Below, one piece after another: positions 50,231 to 59,317 of a DNA stretch of 64,000 nucleotides (positions are counted from its first letter, which is position 1; every line of letters begins with the position of its first letter). A program made the translations under genes and the position numbers. The DNA is taken from positions 1 through 64,000 of the forward strand of contig CAIXUG010000083.1 in assembly GCA_903922605.1 (NCBI GenBank), in the 5' to 3' direction. Origin of the DNA: an uncultured Verrucomicrobiota bacterium. Lineage in GTDB: Bacteria; Verrucomicrobiota; Verrucomicrobiia; Limisphaerales; UBA9464. Under the pieces are notes generated by a model. That model did no database searches. It saw only the letters and a program-made list of their open reading frames with translations, and was not told the origin of the DNA.

Positions 50231-50668
50231 TCATGGCGGAAACCGAACGTGGGTCGCCAGGCACGCGCTGACCGTCGAGGTGGGATTTCCTTTGGCCGTG
50301 ATCTCATCGAGCTGCTCCTTGGACAGACTGTATTCTCCCGCCGGCATCTGTTTGTAATACGGGCGGCTTTTGGGATTGAGCATGATCCGGAGCCGTTTGC
50401 CCGAGAGTGAGGGCAGGCAAACGATTGAGCGTTCGTCGAGGTTGGTGAATTCGAGGTTCGAAATGGCGGAGCTGCGGCTGATCAGTTCGAGGCGTTGGAG
50501 GGTGGCCCACTCGCGCTTCTCACCGAAGGACTCGGGTTCGTCGTCCATTCCCATATACCAGGAATGCAGAAACCAGCCGCCGAGAGCCCCCAAGACGACC
50601 GCTATCGTCACCAGAGCGTTTCGCGTTCCAGAACCGCACATTTTAATCACGGAAGGGATTGCCTTCAT
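50231..50668 (-). CDS. small membrane-anchored protein of unknown function
   Basis: A 145-residue protein. An N-terminal membrane span (about 18-36, LVTIAVVLGALGGWFLHSW) is followed by a soluble extracytoplasmic domain (about 40-145, RLELISRSSAISNLEFTNLD, and KSRPYYKQMPAGEYSLSKEQ). No domain was recognised. It is the only gene in the stretch between the palindromic repeat and the monooxygenase-like gene. Confidence 0.62.
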   Translation of the reverse strand: MKAIPSVIKMCGSGTRNALVTIAVVLGALGGWFLHSWYMGMDDEPESFGEKREWATLQRLELISRSSAISNLEFTNLDERSIVCLPSLSGKRLRIMLNPKSRPYYKQMPAGEYSLSKEQLDEITAKGNPTSTVSACLATHVRFPP

Positions 50669-50683
50669 AAAGTCTGAAACAGT

Positions 50684-50998
50684 TCAAAGTGTTCCGGCTT
50701 CGAGCGCTTCCAAATAAATGAATTCCGGCGCTTTCACGCCGGCCTCGGCGCGAATCTTCACGAGCCGGGGCGATTCGAAGAAACGGCGCGCATCATCGTG
50801 CGAGGTCCACACGGAAAAATGGATAATCCGGTTGGGATCACCCGCATAGCGGAGAACCTGGTACGAACGTTCACCCGCCTCCCCGCGAATGCCCGCTGCG
50901 GCGTCGAAGATTTTCTTCCAGGCTTCATAATCCTGGACTTCATGGATGATCAGGACGTGGGGCATAAGAGGTGTGCACGCGACGACCCTGTCGCTCAT
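50684..50998 (-). CDS. antibiotic-biosynthesis-monooxygenase-like small protein
   Basis: A 104-residue protein with a dimeric alpha/beta-barrel pattern: VLIIHEVQDYEAWKKIF (strand-helix), RSYQVLRYAGDPNRIIHFSVW and ARRFFESPRLVKIRAEAG. The motif matches short ABM/EthD-type proteins of unknown substrate. The start at ATG 50998 overlaps the preceding gene stop by ATGA. ATG 50965 is an alternative matching the usual family start. It is co-transcribed with the next gene. Confidence 0.7.
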   Translation of the reverse strand: MSDRVVACTPLMPHVLIIHEVQDYEAWKKIFDAAAGIRGEAGERSYQVLRYAGDPNRIIHFSVWTSHDDARRFFESPRLVKIRAEAGVKAPEFIYLEALEAGTL

Positions 50999-51591
50999 TG
51001 TTTCGCCTCGGGCCGTGAGGTTTTGTCCGTCGATCTCAACGGTCGGCTTATCTGTTTCCCTGTCACCTTTTCTGGCCCGGGTCGGGGGCCGGCTTGGTCT
51101 TTCATTATCTTCATCGCTTTTCTGATCGCGGCCGGGGGACGGCGCGGGATCTTCTCGCCCACAATCCCCTCCCAATCGGAAGGGGCCGGCCAGACCGACC
51201 ACTCGATATCCATTCCCAAGGCAGCGATCAGGCACAGCAAGCTGGCTGGGATGGTATCCCATTGAATCCCCTCAGTGCGCCGGTAGCTGACAAACTCAAT
51301 CTGAAAGCCGGTCATGCCCGGGGCACGTCGCAGTCGGCGCAACTCACGGGAGTGCTTGATCAGGAATTCCTCCACCCGTTTCATGTGCCAGGAAGACCGG
51401 CGATCCACGTCGGCGATAAAAAGGGAGAAACCCGAGAGCCGGGGCTTGCGTCGGCGCTTGGTGCCGCGGAGCAGTGGCGGGTCATCCCGACGCCACACGG
51501 TTTCCGCTTCCAGGCTGCTCTGGAGCAGGAACCGGTCGACATCGATGTCCCGGCCGCGCGCGCTTAGCACGCTATATTGACAACCAGGCAT
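50995..51591 (-). CDS. unknown protein with Arg/Lys-rich tail
   Basis: A 198-residue protein of unknown function. The N-terminus (MPGCQYSVLSARGRDIDVDR) and the middle (SGFSLFIADVDRRSSWHMKR, GMTGFQIEFVSYRRTEGIQW) look globular. From about 150 it is a basic, Pro-rich, probably disordered tail. It might be a divergent DUF4279-like fold, but I cannot confirm this. It overlaps the next gene by 4 bp. Confidence 0.55.
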   Translation of the reverse strand: MPGCQYSVLSARGRDIDVDRFLLQSSLEAETVWRRDDPPLLRGTKRRRKPRLSGFSLFIADVDRRSSWHMKRVEEFLIKHSRELRRLRRAPGMTGFQIEFVSYRRTEGIQWDTIPASLLCLIAALGMDIEWSVWPAPSDWEGIVGEKIPRRPPAAIRKAMKIMKDQAGPRPGPEKVTGKQISRPLRSTDKTSRPEAKQ

Positions 51592-51623
51592 ATATTAAGA
51601 GGGGCACCTGGTTGACAGGTTGT

Positions 51624-53342
51624 TCAGGCCGAAGGCCGCCAGTCCAGAAACTTCAGACGCACGTTGCGGCGGCCGTTGAATTCGTCCACCTGCGGCACGG
51701 CGGCGATGTCAAAAGTGCCCTTTGGGGGCGCTTCCTTCACGGCACCCCACCACAGCGCATCGGCCTGCGCGACGCCATCGGTGAGGCGGAACTTCCAGTG
51801 CTGCTGCTCGCGGCCGAGCTTCTGGGGCGGCTGGGTGAGCGTGAGGCGCGGGATCACAAACTGCAGCGGCGCATTCTGCTGGCCGTAAGGTTCCAGCCGG
51901 GCGAGTTCGTCGAGGCGCTCGAAGGTCAGCTCGCGCAGCGGCACCTCGGCGTCGAGCCTTAGTTCGGGCACGAGCAGATCCGGCGGCAGAGCGGTGCGGG
52001 CGGCGGCGTTGAGCCGGTCGCGAAAGGCGTCCACATTGGTCGGAGCGAGTGTCACGCCGGCGGCCATGGCGTGTCCGCCATGCCGGACCAGCAGGTCGGA
52101 GCAGTCGCGCAGCGCGGCGGCGAGATCGAAGCCCGCGATGCTCCGGCCCGAGCCGCGCCAGAGCTCGTTGTCCCCCCCGAGGATGATCGTGGGCCGGTAG
52201 AACTCGCGCAGCACGCGCGAGGCGACGATGCCGACCACGCCGATGTGCCAGAGCAACTGGCCTTCCACGATGACGAAGTCGCGGACCGGGTCGAACCGGG
52301 CGCGGACCTGCGCGATCACGTCGTCGGCCATCCGCTTCTCAATGGACTGTCGTTCGCGGTTGGTCGAGTCCAGCGCCTGTGCCAGCGGCATCGCGGTTTC
52401 CAGGTCGGGGGCAAGCAGCAGTTCCAACGCGGCCTCGGCAGTTTCGAGGCGGCCGGCCGCATTGAGCCGGGGCGCAAGCTGGAAGCCGACCTCGTACACC
52501 CCGACGGGTGACTTGGTCTGGGCAATTTCCTTGAGCGCAACCAGCCCGGGGCGCGTGGTCACGTCGAGGCGTTCGAGCCCGACACTGACGAGGATACGGT
52601 TCTCGCCGACGAGCGGAACGAGGTCGGCCACCGTGCCGAGTGCGACGAGATCAAGGAACGGTTTCAGGTCGAACTTCGCGAAACCGTCCAAGCCGAGTTC
52701 GCGACCGTGCTTGACGATCCCGTGCAGGAACTTGAAGGCCAGCCCGGCGGAACAAAGTTCGCGGAAGTTGGGTTCGCTCGGCGCGGACAGGTGCGGGTTG
52801 ACGAGCGCATACGCCGCCGGCGCGGGCGAGCTGACCTGATGGTGGTCGAGCACCACCACATCCACATCGCGTTCTTGCAGCCAGCGGATCTGCTCGGTGG
52901 CGGTGGAACCGCAATCCACCGCGACGAGCAGGGAGATGTTGAAACGGTCGAGGCAGTTTTCCACTCCCGTCTGGCTCAGGCCGTAGCCCTCGTCCATCCG
53001 GTGTGGCAGATAGTGGCAGACCTTCCAGCCGAGTTCGGAAAGGCCGGTTTCCAGGATGGTCGTGGCGGTCACGCCATCCACGTCGTAATCGCCGAAGATC
53101 AGGAAAGTTTCCCCGGCCTCGCGGGCCGCAAAGAGGCGCTCGACCGCGCGGGCGAGGTTCGGCAGCAGGAACGGATCGGCGAGCGACTTCAGGCGCGGAT
53201 CGAGAAAGGTCCGCGTCTCCCCGGGTTCCGTGTGGCCCCGGTTCACGAGACACTGGGCCAGCAGTGCGCTGATGCCCAGTTCGGCAATGAGTGGTGCGGT
53301 GAGCAGGGGACGTGGGGGCGCGAGCAGCCAGCGGTTCTTCAT
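51624..53342 (-). CDS. recJ: single-stranded-DNA exonuclease RecJ
   Basis: A 5'-3' exonuclease of 572 residues acting in recombination and mismatch repair. The DHH motifs are FLIFGDYDVDGVTATTIL (with the Asp pair), LLVAVDCGS and VVVLDHHQ. The DHHA1 domain has SGRSIAGFDLAAALRDCSDLL and LLVRHGGHAMAAGVTL, and a C-terminal OB fold follows. The start overlaps the TerC-like gene by ATGA. Confidence 0.93.
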   Translation of the reverse strand: MKNRWLLAPPRPLLTAPLIAELGISALLAQCLVNRGHTEPGETRTFLDPRLKSLADPFLLPNLARAVERLFAAREAGETFLIFGDYDVDGVTATTILETGLSELGWKVCHYLPHRMDEGYGLSQTGVENCLDRFNISLLVAVDCGSTATEQIRWLQERDVDVVVLDHHQVSSPAPAAYALVNPHLSAPSEPNFRELCSAGLAFKFLHGIVKHGRELGLDGFAKFDLKPFLDLVALGTVADLVPLVGENRILVSVGLERLDVTTRPGLVALKEIAQTKSPVGVYEVGFQLAPRLNAAGRLETAEAALELLLAPDLETAMPLAQALDSTNRERQSIEKRMADDVIAQVRARFDPVRDFVIVEGQLLWHIGVVGIVASRVLREFYRPTIILGGDNELWRGSGRSIAGFDLAAALRDCSDLLVRHGGHAMAAGVTLAPTNVDAFRDRLNAAARTALPPDLLVPELRLDAEVPLRELTFERLDELARLEPYGQQNAPLQFVIPRLTLTQPPQKLGREQQHWKFRLTDGVAQADALWWGAVKEAPPKGTFDIAAVPQVDEFNGRRNVRLKFLDWRPSA

Positions 53343-54316
53343 CGGGAAGGACCGCCTTCCCGCCGCCGTTCAATCCAGCCGATTATCAGGGATGCAACCA
53401 CCGACGTGAAGATGATGCCGGCGACAAGGGCGAGCGAGACATTCGTCAGCGATTCGCCCAGCCACGCCTTGAGCCAGGGTGCGGCCAGCATCTTCAGGCC
53501 GATCAGAACGAGCACCAGCGACAGGCCGTACTTCAGCAGCCGGAAGTAACCGAGCGCGCTGGCAAGCACGAAGTAGAGCGAGCGCAGGCCAAGGAGCGCG
53601 AAGACGTTCGACGTGAAGATGAGGAATGCGTCGCTGGTGACGCCGAAGATCGCCGGGATGGAATCCATCGCGAACACGACGTCGGTCGTCTCCACCATCA
53701 CGAGCACCAGCGTCAGCGGCGTGAACAGGCGGCGTCCGCCCAGGAACGTGACGAAGCGCTCGCCGGCGAACTGGTCCGTCATCGGGCAGAACTTGCGCAC
53801 GAGCTGCACCGCCGGATTGTGCTCCGGGTCCACCGCCGGGTCCTCGCCCGCCCGCATCATCTTGACCCCGGAATAGACGAGAAACACGCCCATCGCATAC
53901 AGCAGCCAGTGGAACTGGTGGATCAGCACCGCCCCGGTGGTGATCAGCACGCCGCGCATGATCAGGGCGCCGAGGATGCCCCAGAACAGCACGCGGTGCT
54001 GCCATTCCTGTGGCACCGCGAAATAGCGGAAGATGAGCGCGATGACGAAGACGTTGTCCATCGACAGCGACAGCTCGACCAGGTAGCCGGTCGTGAACGT
54101 GGCTGTGTCACCGGGCTTCCAGCCGTCGATGAAACGTGGGGCGATCTCGAAGGCGAAGGCGAAGGCCGCCAGCGCCCACAGGGCGGTCCAGGCCAGCGCC
54201 TCGCGGAGAACGACTCGCCGGCCCGACTTGTGAAGCACGCCGAGATCCACCGCCAGTGCGACGAGCACAAATGCGGTGAAAGCGATCCAATGCCAGTGGG
54301 TGACCAACGCCAACAC
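53339..54316 (-). CDS. TerC/Alx-family integral membrane protein
   Basis: A 325-residue protein with about eight membrane spans. The TerC blocks are GYLVELSLSMDNVFVIALIF and VMVETTDVVFAMDSIPAIF, whose Asp residues are thought to bind a metal. Members such as Alx and MeeF/TerC export manganese. The best start is GTG at 54316, since the frame extends to 54622 with no membrane character. It overlaps recJ. Confidence 0.87.
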   Translation of the reverse strand: MLALVTHWHWIAFTAFVLVALAVDLGVLHKSGRRVVLREALAWTALWALAAFAFAFEIAPRFIDGWKPGDTATFTTGYLVELSLSMDNVFVIALIFRYFAVPQEWQHRVLFWGILGALIMRGVLITTGAVLIHQFHWLLYAMGVFLVYSGVKMMRAGEDPAVDPEHNPAVQLVRKFCPMTDQFAGERFVTFLGGRRLFTPLTLVLVMVETTDVVFAMDSIPAIFGVTSDAFLIFTSNVFALLGLRSLYFVLASALGYFRLLKYGLSLVLVLIGLKMLAAPWLKAWLGESLTNVSLALVAGIIFTSVVASLIIGWIERRREGGPSR

Positions 54317-54390
54317 GGGCGGGACGATACTGGTGAAGCGGCTGGTTTCCAGTAGAGCCGTGCGGAAATTTTCCCCCCGGTCGCGCCGGA

Positions 54391-55143
54391 CTATTCGTCG
54401 CGATCCTCGTCCTCGCCCGATTCCACCGTCTCCTGCTGGAGCAGGATTTCGCTGGCGACCACCGGATCGATGCTCCAGCGCCGGGCGAGCAGGATTACGC
54501 GTTCGGTATTGTGCAGCTCGGGCGGGATGTCGCCGTAGCGCATCGGTTCCGGCTCCTCCGCATAGGCCCGGCAGCGGAGGCCGAGGAGTTTTTCCTCCAG
54601 CGTCATCCGGCCCTCGTTCCACAGGGTTTCGCCCGCCCAGCCGTAAGCGCGCGTGACCCGCCCGTCATCGAGCCGGGCCCACGTGTGGACGTTCAGCACG
54701 CGATCCGCCGAATAGAAATGCAGCTCGCCCAGGGCCGTGCTGGCGCGCGTGAGAAAGCGGTACGCCGCGTCCACATCCTGCGCGGGGTCGGGCACGTTGG
54801 CACCGATCACCAGTGTCCAGCCATCCACTGGCGGCGAGACGAACAGGTTGCGGCTCCGGCAGTGGGCCAGGGCGTCGGACCACGGAAAGAGCGGCAGGTT
54901 CGCCACCCTGAAGACCTCCCGGACCAGCGCCGTGTTGGTGGTGCGTACCGCCAGCCAGCGGGGCGGCATGGGAAAGGGGACAGGACGTCGGCGGGCGGTA
55001 GTGAGGGGGACAAGGGGATCGAGCTGACGGCTCTGGCGCCGGACACGGCGACGGTCGAAGCGGTAGAGGACGAAAAAGGCCAGGCCCACTACCAAGACCA
55101 GCAGCACCAAGAGCAACAGCAGCCAGACGACCACCTGATCCAT
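54391..55143 (-). CDS. membrane-anchored protein of unknown function
   Basis: A 250-residue protein. One N-terminal span (about 5-28, VVVWLLLLLVLLVLVVGLAF) is followed by a basic segment and a soluble domain (about 60-235) with NLFVSPPVDGWTLVIGANVP, AYRFLTRASTALGELHFYS and WAGETLWNEGRMTLEEKLLG. An acidic C-terminus (ETVESGEDEDRDE) ends it. No family was recognised. Confidence 0.65.
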   Translation of the reverse strand: MDQVVVWLLLLLVLLVLVVGLAFFVLYRFDRRRVRRQSRQLDPLVPLTTARRRPVPFPMPPRWLAVRTTNTALVREVFRVANLPLFPWSDALAHCRSRNLFVSPPVDGWTLVIGANVPDPAQDVDAAYRFLTRASTALGELHFYSADRVLNVHTWARLDDGRVTRAYGWAGETLWNEGRMTLEEKLLGLRCRAYAEEPEPMRYGDIPPELHNTERVILLARRWSIDPVVASEILLQQETVESGEDEDRDE

Positions 55144-55188
55144 GGACCTCTCCTAAACCTGATCGGCCCGGACCGCAACCGCCATTTG

Positions 55189-56124
55189 TCAGGGGAGCGG
55201 TGTCGTCCGGGCCGCCGCGAAGAGCCGATACCATTCCTCGCGGCTCAATCGGATATCCTCCGACCGGGCCAGCGCCTGGATGTCGGCATGGTTCGTCGAG
55301 CCCACGACGGGAAGGATTTCGGCGGGATGCTTCAGCAGCCAGGCCAGCGCGACGGCAGCGCGTGTCGTCCCGTGTTCCTGTGCCAGGACGTCCAGCATCC
55401 TGATGACGGCGGCCGGCTGGTAAACCCGCTGAGAAGGCAGCAGCCCGTGGACGCGGTCGCCCAGCAGGCCGCCGGCGAGGGGGCTCCACGCCATCGGTGT
55501 CATGCCTTGGGCGAGGCACTGATCGAGCGTGCTGTTTTCGAGCGCCACCGTCTGTAGCAGGCTGATCTCGACCTGGTTCACCACCAGTGGCAGCGGGCAG
55601 AGCGCCTGCAACAGCTCCACCTGGGCCGGGCTGAAGTTGCTGACACCGAACTCACGCACCTTGCCCGCATCGCGGAGCTGCAGGAATGCGCCCGCGACCT
55701 CGTGCGGGTTCATCAGGTAATCCGGCCGGTGAAGCATCAGCAGGTCAATGGTCTCGACGCCGAGCCGGCGCAGCGAGCCCTCGACACTGGACACGATGTA
55801 GTCGCCGCTGAAGTCGTAGTGGTACGGCGCACCCGGCGGCGAATCGGGCAGCCGGATGCCGCACTTCGTTGCGATCAGCAGCCGTGCGCGCAGACCGGGT
55901 GTCTCGCGCAACGCCTCGCCAAAGATTTGCTCACTGCGTCCGCCGCAGTAGATGTCCGCGAGATCAAACAGCGTGTACCCAGCCTCGACGGCGGCGTGGA
56001 TCGCGCGTTTACCCGGCTCGCTGGAGGTGAGGGGCGGCTGGCCTTCCGAGCCACCCAGCCGCCAGCACCCATAGGCCAGGCGGGAACTGATGAGCGAACT
56101 GCGACCAAGGCGGAGAGTTTTCAT
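55189..56124 (-). CDS. aldo/keto reductase
   Basis: A NADPH-dependent TIM-barrel oxidoreductase of 311 residues. The catalytic tetrad appears as Asp and Tyr in DLADIYCGGRSEQIFGEAL, Lys in LLIATKCGI and His in DLLMLHRPDYL. The cofactor region includes LAWLLKHPAEILPVVGSTNH. It belongs to the YdhF/Tas-like subgroup, with an unknown substrate. It is preceded on the opposite side by a palindromic repeat. Confidence 0.88.
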   Translation of the reverse strand: MKTLRLGRSSLISSRLAYGCWRLGGSEGQPPLTSSEPGKRAIHAAVEAGYTLFDLADIYCGGRSEQIFGEALRETPGLRARLLIATKCGIRLPDSPPGAPYHYDFSGDYIVSSVEGSLRRLGVETIDLLMLHRPDYLMNPHEVAGAFLQLRDAGKVREFGVSNFSPAQVELLQALCPLPLVVNQVEISLLQTVALENSTLDQCLAQGMTPMAWSPLAGGLLGDRVHGLLPSQRVYQPAAVIRMLDVLAQEHGTTRAAVALAWLLKHPAEILPVVGSTNHADIQALARSEDIRLSREEWYRLFAAARTTPLP

Positions 56125-56136
56125 GGCGGAATGAGG

Positions 56137-56272
56137 GTAGCGCAGAATTGCATTCTGCTGTATCGCCGATTTTCAATCGGCAGGGGGTTGGAATACCCAG
56201 ACGCGTACTGGAAAACCCGATGCCGGTGCAGGTTCCAAACCTGCGATACAGCAGAGTGCAACTCTGCGCTAC
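56137..56272. repeat. long inverted repeat, GTAGCGCAG family (copy B)
   Basis: Outer arms GTAGCGCAGAATTGCATTCT and CAACTCTGCGCTAC, with inner CTGTATCGCCGATTTTCAAT and CCAAACCTGCGATACAG. It is 136 bp long, and its modules match copy A at 20938-21071. It lies directly upstream of the aldo/keto reductase start. Confidence 0.8.
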
Positions 56273-56854
56273 TTCCAACCGCCTTCAGCAACGTGCGGCC
56301 CACTCGTCGGCTCAGGGTCTGCGTAGAGTCGAGCCATTCAGGACAGTGACGGAAGCATTCCATCCGCTTATCGTAGCGCTCGATTCAGAACTGGTTTTGG
56401 TTCTCCCAACTCCTGAACCCATTGGGGTTTGGTTGAGGAGCGGGACGGTGCGTTTCTTGAAGAATAAGTGCTATGACGCTTTGCAGCACTCGCAAGCTCC
56501 ATCATACGTCGGAACTCCGCCTTCCCTGCCATTTGCGTTGAAAGTTTGGTCTGCTGCGTCTTTGAAGGTATCTTCGCATTCTGCTTATTATTATTGGCAG
56601 TACTTGGCGAAGCTCCATTGAGACCGCAAGAATTGGCGTACTCAGTCGACGATTGAGCGCGAGGTGTGCTGACTAACTCCACGCGTGTTGGGCAATTCGC
56701 CGGTGGATAATTATTCAGCGAGTGACTGCGAACTTGAGTCGGCCAAATTTTGCCTAGATTTTGCGTACGACTATATGGCTGCTTTGCCTTAACGAAAGCT
56801 CGCCATCACCAGATTTTACTGGCTAGAAGAAAAGCGTCTTCATTTCTTCACCCT
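56273..56854. other. AT-rich gap without a convincing gene
   Basis: A 582-bp stretch clearly lower in GC than its surroundings. The longest ORFs are short (104 codons on the minus strand, 56368-56682; 68 codons on the plus strand, 56750-56956) and lack protein-like composition or known motifs. No RNA gene or mobile-element end was recognised. It may be a decayed insertion. Confidence 0.4.
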
Positions 56855-57334
56855 TCAGCTCACCGACACCACAGTGAACTCCCGTTTCGCCCCACCGAAT
56901 TCGAGTTTGAGCCGTTCGCCCGCCTTGTGGCCCATCAGTTGTCCGCCCAGCGGTGAATGGGGTGTCATCACGGTGATCTCGTGGCCGTCGTGTTCGACCT
57001 CAGTGCCGCCGGCCCGGGGGCCGATGAGGTAGAAGCTGCGGTCCTTGCCGGCAAGCAGTTCGACCAGCGCGCCCACGTCGATCGGGGCTGTCGGGATGAA
57101 ATTGCGGCCCACGAGCGCGCGGAACTCATGCAGCGACAGCTCGAGCTCGATCACCTGCTTGGCCTGGCCGCGCGCGAGGTACGAGGCCTCCAACCCGCGG
57201 GTGTCGTATTTGTTCTCCGCCTTGCTGTGTGGGTCGGTCGCTTCGGAGTGTGCAGAACGGGCGGCCCGGCGGTAGAGCTTCAGCTCTTCGGTGAGCTTCG
57301 CGAGGATCAGGTTGATGACGGTGTCTTTGTTCAC
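56855..57334 (-). CDS. GreA/GreB-family transcription-elongation-factor-like protein
   Basis: A 159-residue protein. An N-terminal helical hairpin (about 1-75, KAENKYDTRGLEASYLARGQ) is followed by a Gre-type FKBP-like C-terminal domain (about 85-159) with TEVEHDGHEITVMTPHSPLGGQLMGHKAGE. Gre factors stimulate RNAP transcript cleavage. Here the N-terminal hairpin has the acidic/Tyr pattern of a divergent GreAB subgroup, so activity is uncertain. Confidence 0.78.
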   Translation of the reverse strand: MNKDTVINLILAKLTEELKLYRRAARSAHSEATDPHSKAENKYDTRGLEASYLARGQAKQVIELELSLHEFRALVGRNFIPTAPIDVGALVELLAGKDRSFYLIGPRAGGTEVEHDGHEITVMTPHSPLGGQLMGHKAGERLKLEFGGAKREFTVVSVS

Positions 57335-57413
57335 GGCAAAATTTTCGGGCGCGGATGAAAGCCCCAGCCATCGGCCGGGTGCAATCGCGCGTCACAGGTT
57401 TCGGGAATATGGC

Positions 57414-57971
57414 TCAGAGCTTCCGGATCAGGTCACCGAGCCGGACGCCTCCGGCCTGCACCACCATTGCGTTCACGCCGCGCAGGCGCAATGCGCGCCC
57501 CTCGGGCGAGTTCACAAATTTCAGCGCATCGGGACCGAAGCGCCGGGAAAATTTCGAGCATCCGGTGTGCGGTTCCTCGGTGATCTCGATGACGGCATTG
57601 CCAATTTGCAGCCGCCGACCGGCTGGCAGATTGGTCATGCTGAGATCCAGATCGACCACCAGGTTGTCCCCGGCCAGCGGCCAGCGTTCCTGGGGACCGG
57701 CGATGAGCGCGGCCGTGCGGGCGTTGAGCAGCGTGAGCTGGGTGTCGGGATTGTTCCGTCCGTCCGGCAGCTTGCGGGTGACATGCTTCAACCAGCGGTC
57801 GCCCACCAGGCCGGCCTCGGGCGAGAGTTCGGCGCGGTCGGGCAGCTGCCGCAGCTCCCGGTCAGGGCGGATGACGATCATCAACAGCGGCCCTTCATGT
57901 GCGGGGGCCTGCCGGACTTCGGCGAGGCCGGCGACCAGCTCGGTAGTGGACAGATGACGTTCCAGAGTCAC
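57414..57971 (-). CDS. MOSC-domain protein
   Basis: A protein of about 185 residues from GTG 57971 (TTG 57998 adds nine). It has the MOSC domain of molybdenum-cofactor sulfurase-type proteins, which are thought to carry sulfur or metal-sulfur groups on a conserved Cys. The landmarks are AGLVGDRWLKHV, TLLNARTAALIAG, the strand AGDNLVVDLDLS and the conserved Cys in EPHTGCSKFSRRFG. No partner molybdenum gene is nearby. Confidence 0.82.
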   Translation of the reverse strand: MTLERHLSTTELVAGLAEVRQAPAHEGPLLMIVIRPDRELRQLPDRAELSPEAGLVGDRWLKHVTRKLPDGRNNPDTQLTLLNARTAALIAGPQERWPLAGDNLVVDLDLSMTNLPAGRRLQIGNAVIEITEEPHTGCSKFSRRFGPDALKFVNSPEGRALRLRGVNAMVVQAGGVRLGDLIRKL

Positions 57972-58177
57972 AGCGCGGAATGGTCCATGCCCACCCAAGA
58001 AATGCCAGCGTTGGCTGGTGGCGAAGGGCGAAGGCTCAATCGGGGCGACGGGGGCGGATCTGAATTTGGGAGCACGGATGGCGTCTGCCTTGACCTGCCG
58101 TCCTGTTATCCAAATCAGATCACCGCCGCTTTTCCCAAAGATTGTCTTCGGCCAATTCCTGCTCCATCCTCAATCCG

Positions 58178-59194
58178 ATGAAACCACTGCGCCTGCTTTT
58201 CAGCCTCGTCGCGTCCTCGCTGCTGCTCCAAGCCGGGGACTGGGTCACCTACAATCCGCCCGCCGGCAAGGCCAACGGCAAGTCCGTCGTCCTGATCAGC
58301 GGTGACGAGGAATATCGCTCGGAGGAAGGCCTGCCGCAGCTGGCCAAGATCCTCAGCCAGCACAACGGGTTCAAATGCACCGTCGTTTTCTCAGTGGGCA
58401 AGTCTGGCGAGATCGAGCCGAACCTGCACAACAATGAACCGGGCCTCGAGGCGCTCGATTCCGCCGACCTGTGCATCATGCTCCTGCGCTTCCGCGAATG
58501 GCCGGATGACCAGATGAAGCACTTCGTGGACTACTACCTCGCGGGCAAACCCATCATCGCGCTGCGCACGAGCACCCACGCCTTCAGCTACGACGGCAAG
58601 AGCACGAGCGCCTACAAGAAGTTCTCCTGGTCCTCGGGCGAATGGAAGGGCGGCTTTGGCAAGCAGGTGCTCGGTGAGACGTGGGTGAACCACTGGGGCA
58701 ACCACAAGCACGAGGCCACGCGCGGCGTTATCGATGAGGCGGCCAAGAAGCTGCCCATCTTCAATGGCGTCGATGACATCTTCGGCACCACTGACGTGTA
58801 CGAGGCGTATCCGCCGGCCGACGCCACCATCCTCGTGCGCGGCCAGGTGCTGAAAGGCATGGAGCCGGCCGATGCGCCCGCCGATTACAAGAAGAAGACG
58901 GCTTCCGGCGTGGAGCAGGGCATCAATGATCCCATGCAGGTCATCGCCTGGTTGCGCGAGCCGAAGAACGAGGCCGGCAAGGTGAACAAGACCTTCACGA
59001 CCACCATGGGCGCGGCGACGGACCTGCAGAGCGAGGGGCTGCGCCGCCTGATCGTCAACACGTCCTATTCCTTCGTCGGCCTCAAGGTACCGGCCAAGGC
59101 CGACGTGAGCATCGTGGGCGAATTCAAGCCCACGATGTACGGCTTCGACGGGTACGTGAAGGGCGTGAAACCCTCCGACCACGAGCTGAAGTAA
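58178..59194 (+). CDS. exported ThuA-domain protein
   Basis: A 338-residue protein with a signal peptide (1-20, MKPLRLLFSLVASSLLLQAG). The ThuA fold (about 40-320, class-I glutamine-amidotransferase-like) shows VVLISGDEEYRSEEGLPQLA, ADLCIMLLRFREWPDDQMKH, IALRTSTHAFSYDG and a TSYSFVGLKVPAKADVS stretch. ThuA proteins are tied to trehalose or other sugar catabolism, but many exported members in Verrucomicrobia and Planctomycetes have unknown roles. ATG 58178 is preferred over 58142. Confidence 0.85.
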   Translation: MKPLRLLFSLVASSLLLQAGDWVTYNPPAGKANGKSVVLISGDEEYRSEEGLPQLAKILSQHNGFKCTVVFSVGKSGEIEPNLHNNEPGLEALDSADLCIMLLRFREWPDDQMKHFVDYYLAGKPIIALRTSTHAFSYDGKSTSAYKKFSWSSGEWKGGFGKQVLGETWVNHWGNHKHEATRGVIDEAAKKLPIFNGVDDIFGTTDVYEAYPPADATILVRGQVLKGMEPADAPADYKKKTASGVEQGINDPMQVIAWLREPKNEAGKVNKTFTTTMGAATDLQSEGLRRLIVNTSYSFVGLKVPAKADVSIVGEFKPTMYGFDGYVKGVKPSDHELK

Positions 59195-59203
59195 TCCGAG
59201 GCC

Positions 59204-59313
59204 AATGTGCTGCCGGCATCCTGCCGGCAGGGGCCGTCGATGGACCGGTATGGGAAAATTTTCACGGCGCAGGCTTCGGCAAGCCCCTGCCAGCAGGATG
59301 CTGGCAGCACATT
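59204..59313. repeat. inverted repeat, GTGCTGCCGGC family (copy B)
   Basis: AATGTGCTGCCGGCATCCTG on the left and CAGGATGCTGGCAGCACATT on the right are close reverse complements, with an inner CCGGCAGGGG / CCCCTGCC pair. The centre contains GTATGGGAAAATTTTC. It separates the ThuA gene from the convergent hrpA and matches copy A at 25418-25521. Confidence 0.78.
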
Positions 59314-59317
59314 GAAA

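Noticed and set aside
56368-56682. 104-codon ORF in the AT-rich gap
   Set aside because: Polar, Ser/Asn/Lys-rich, no motif, and no neighbour or ribosome-binding support.
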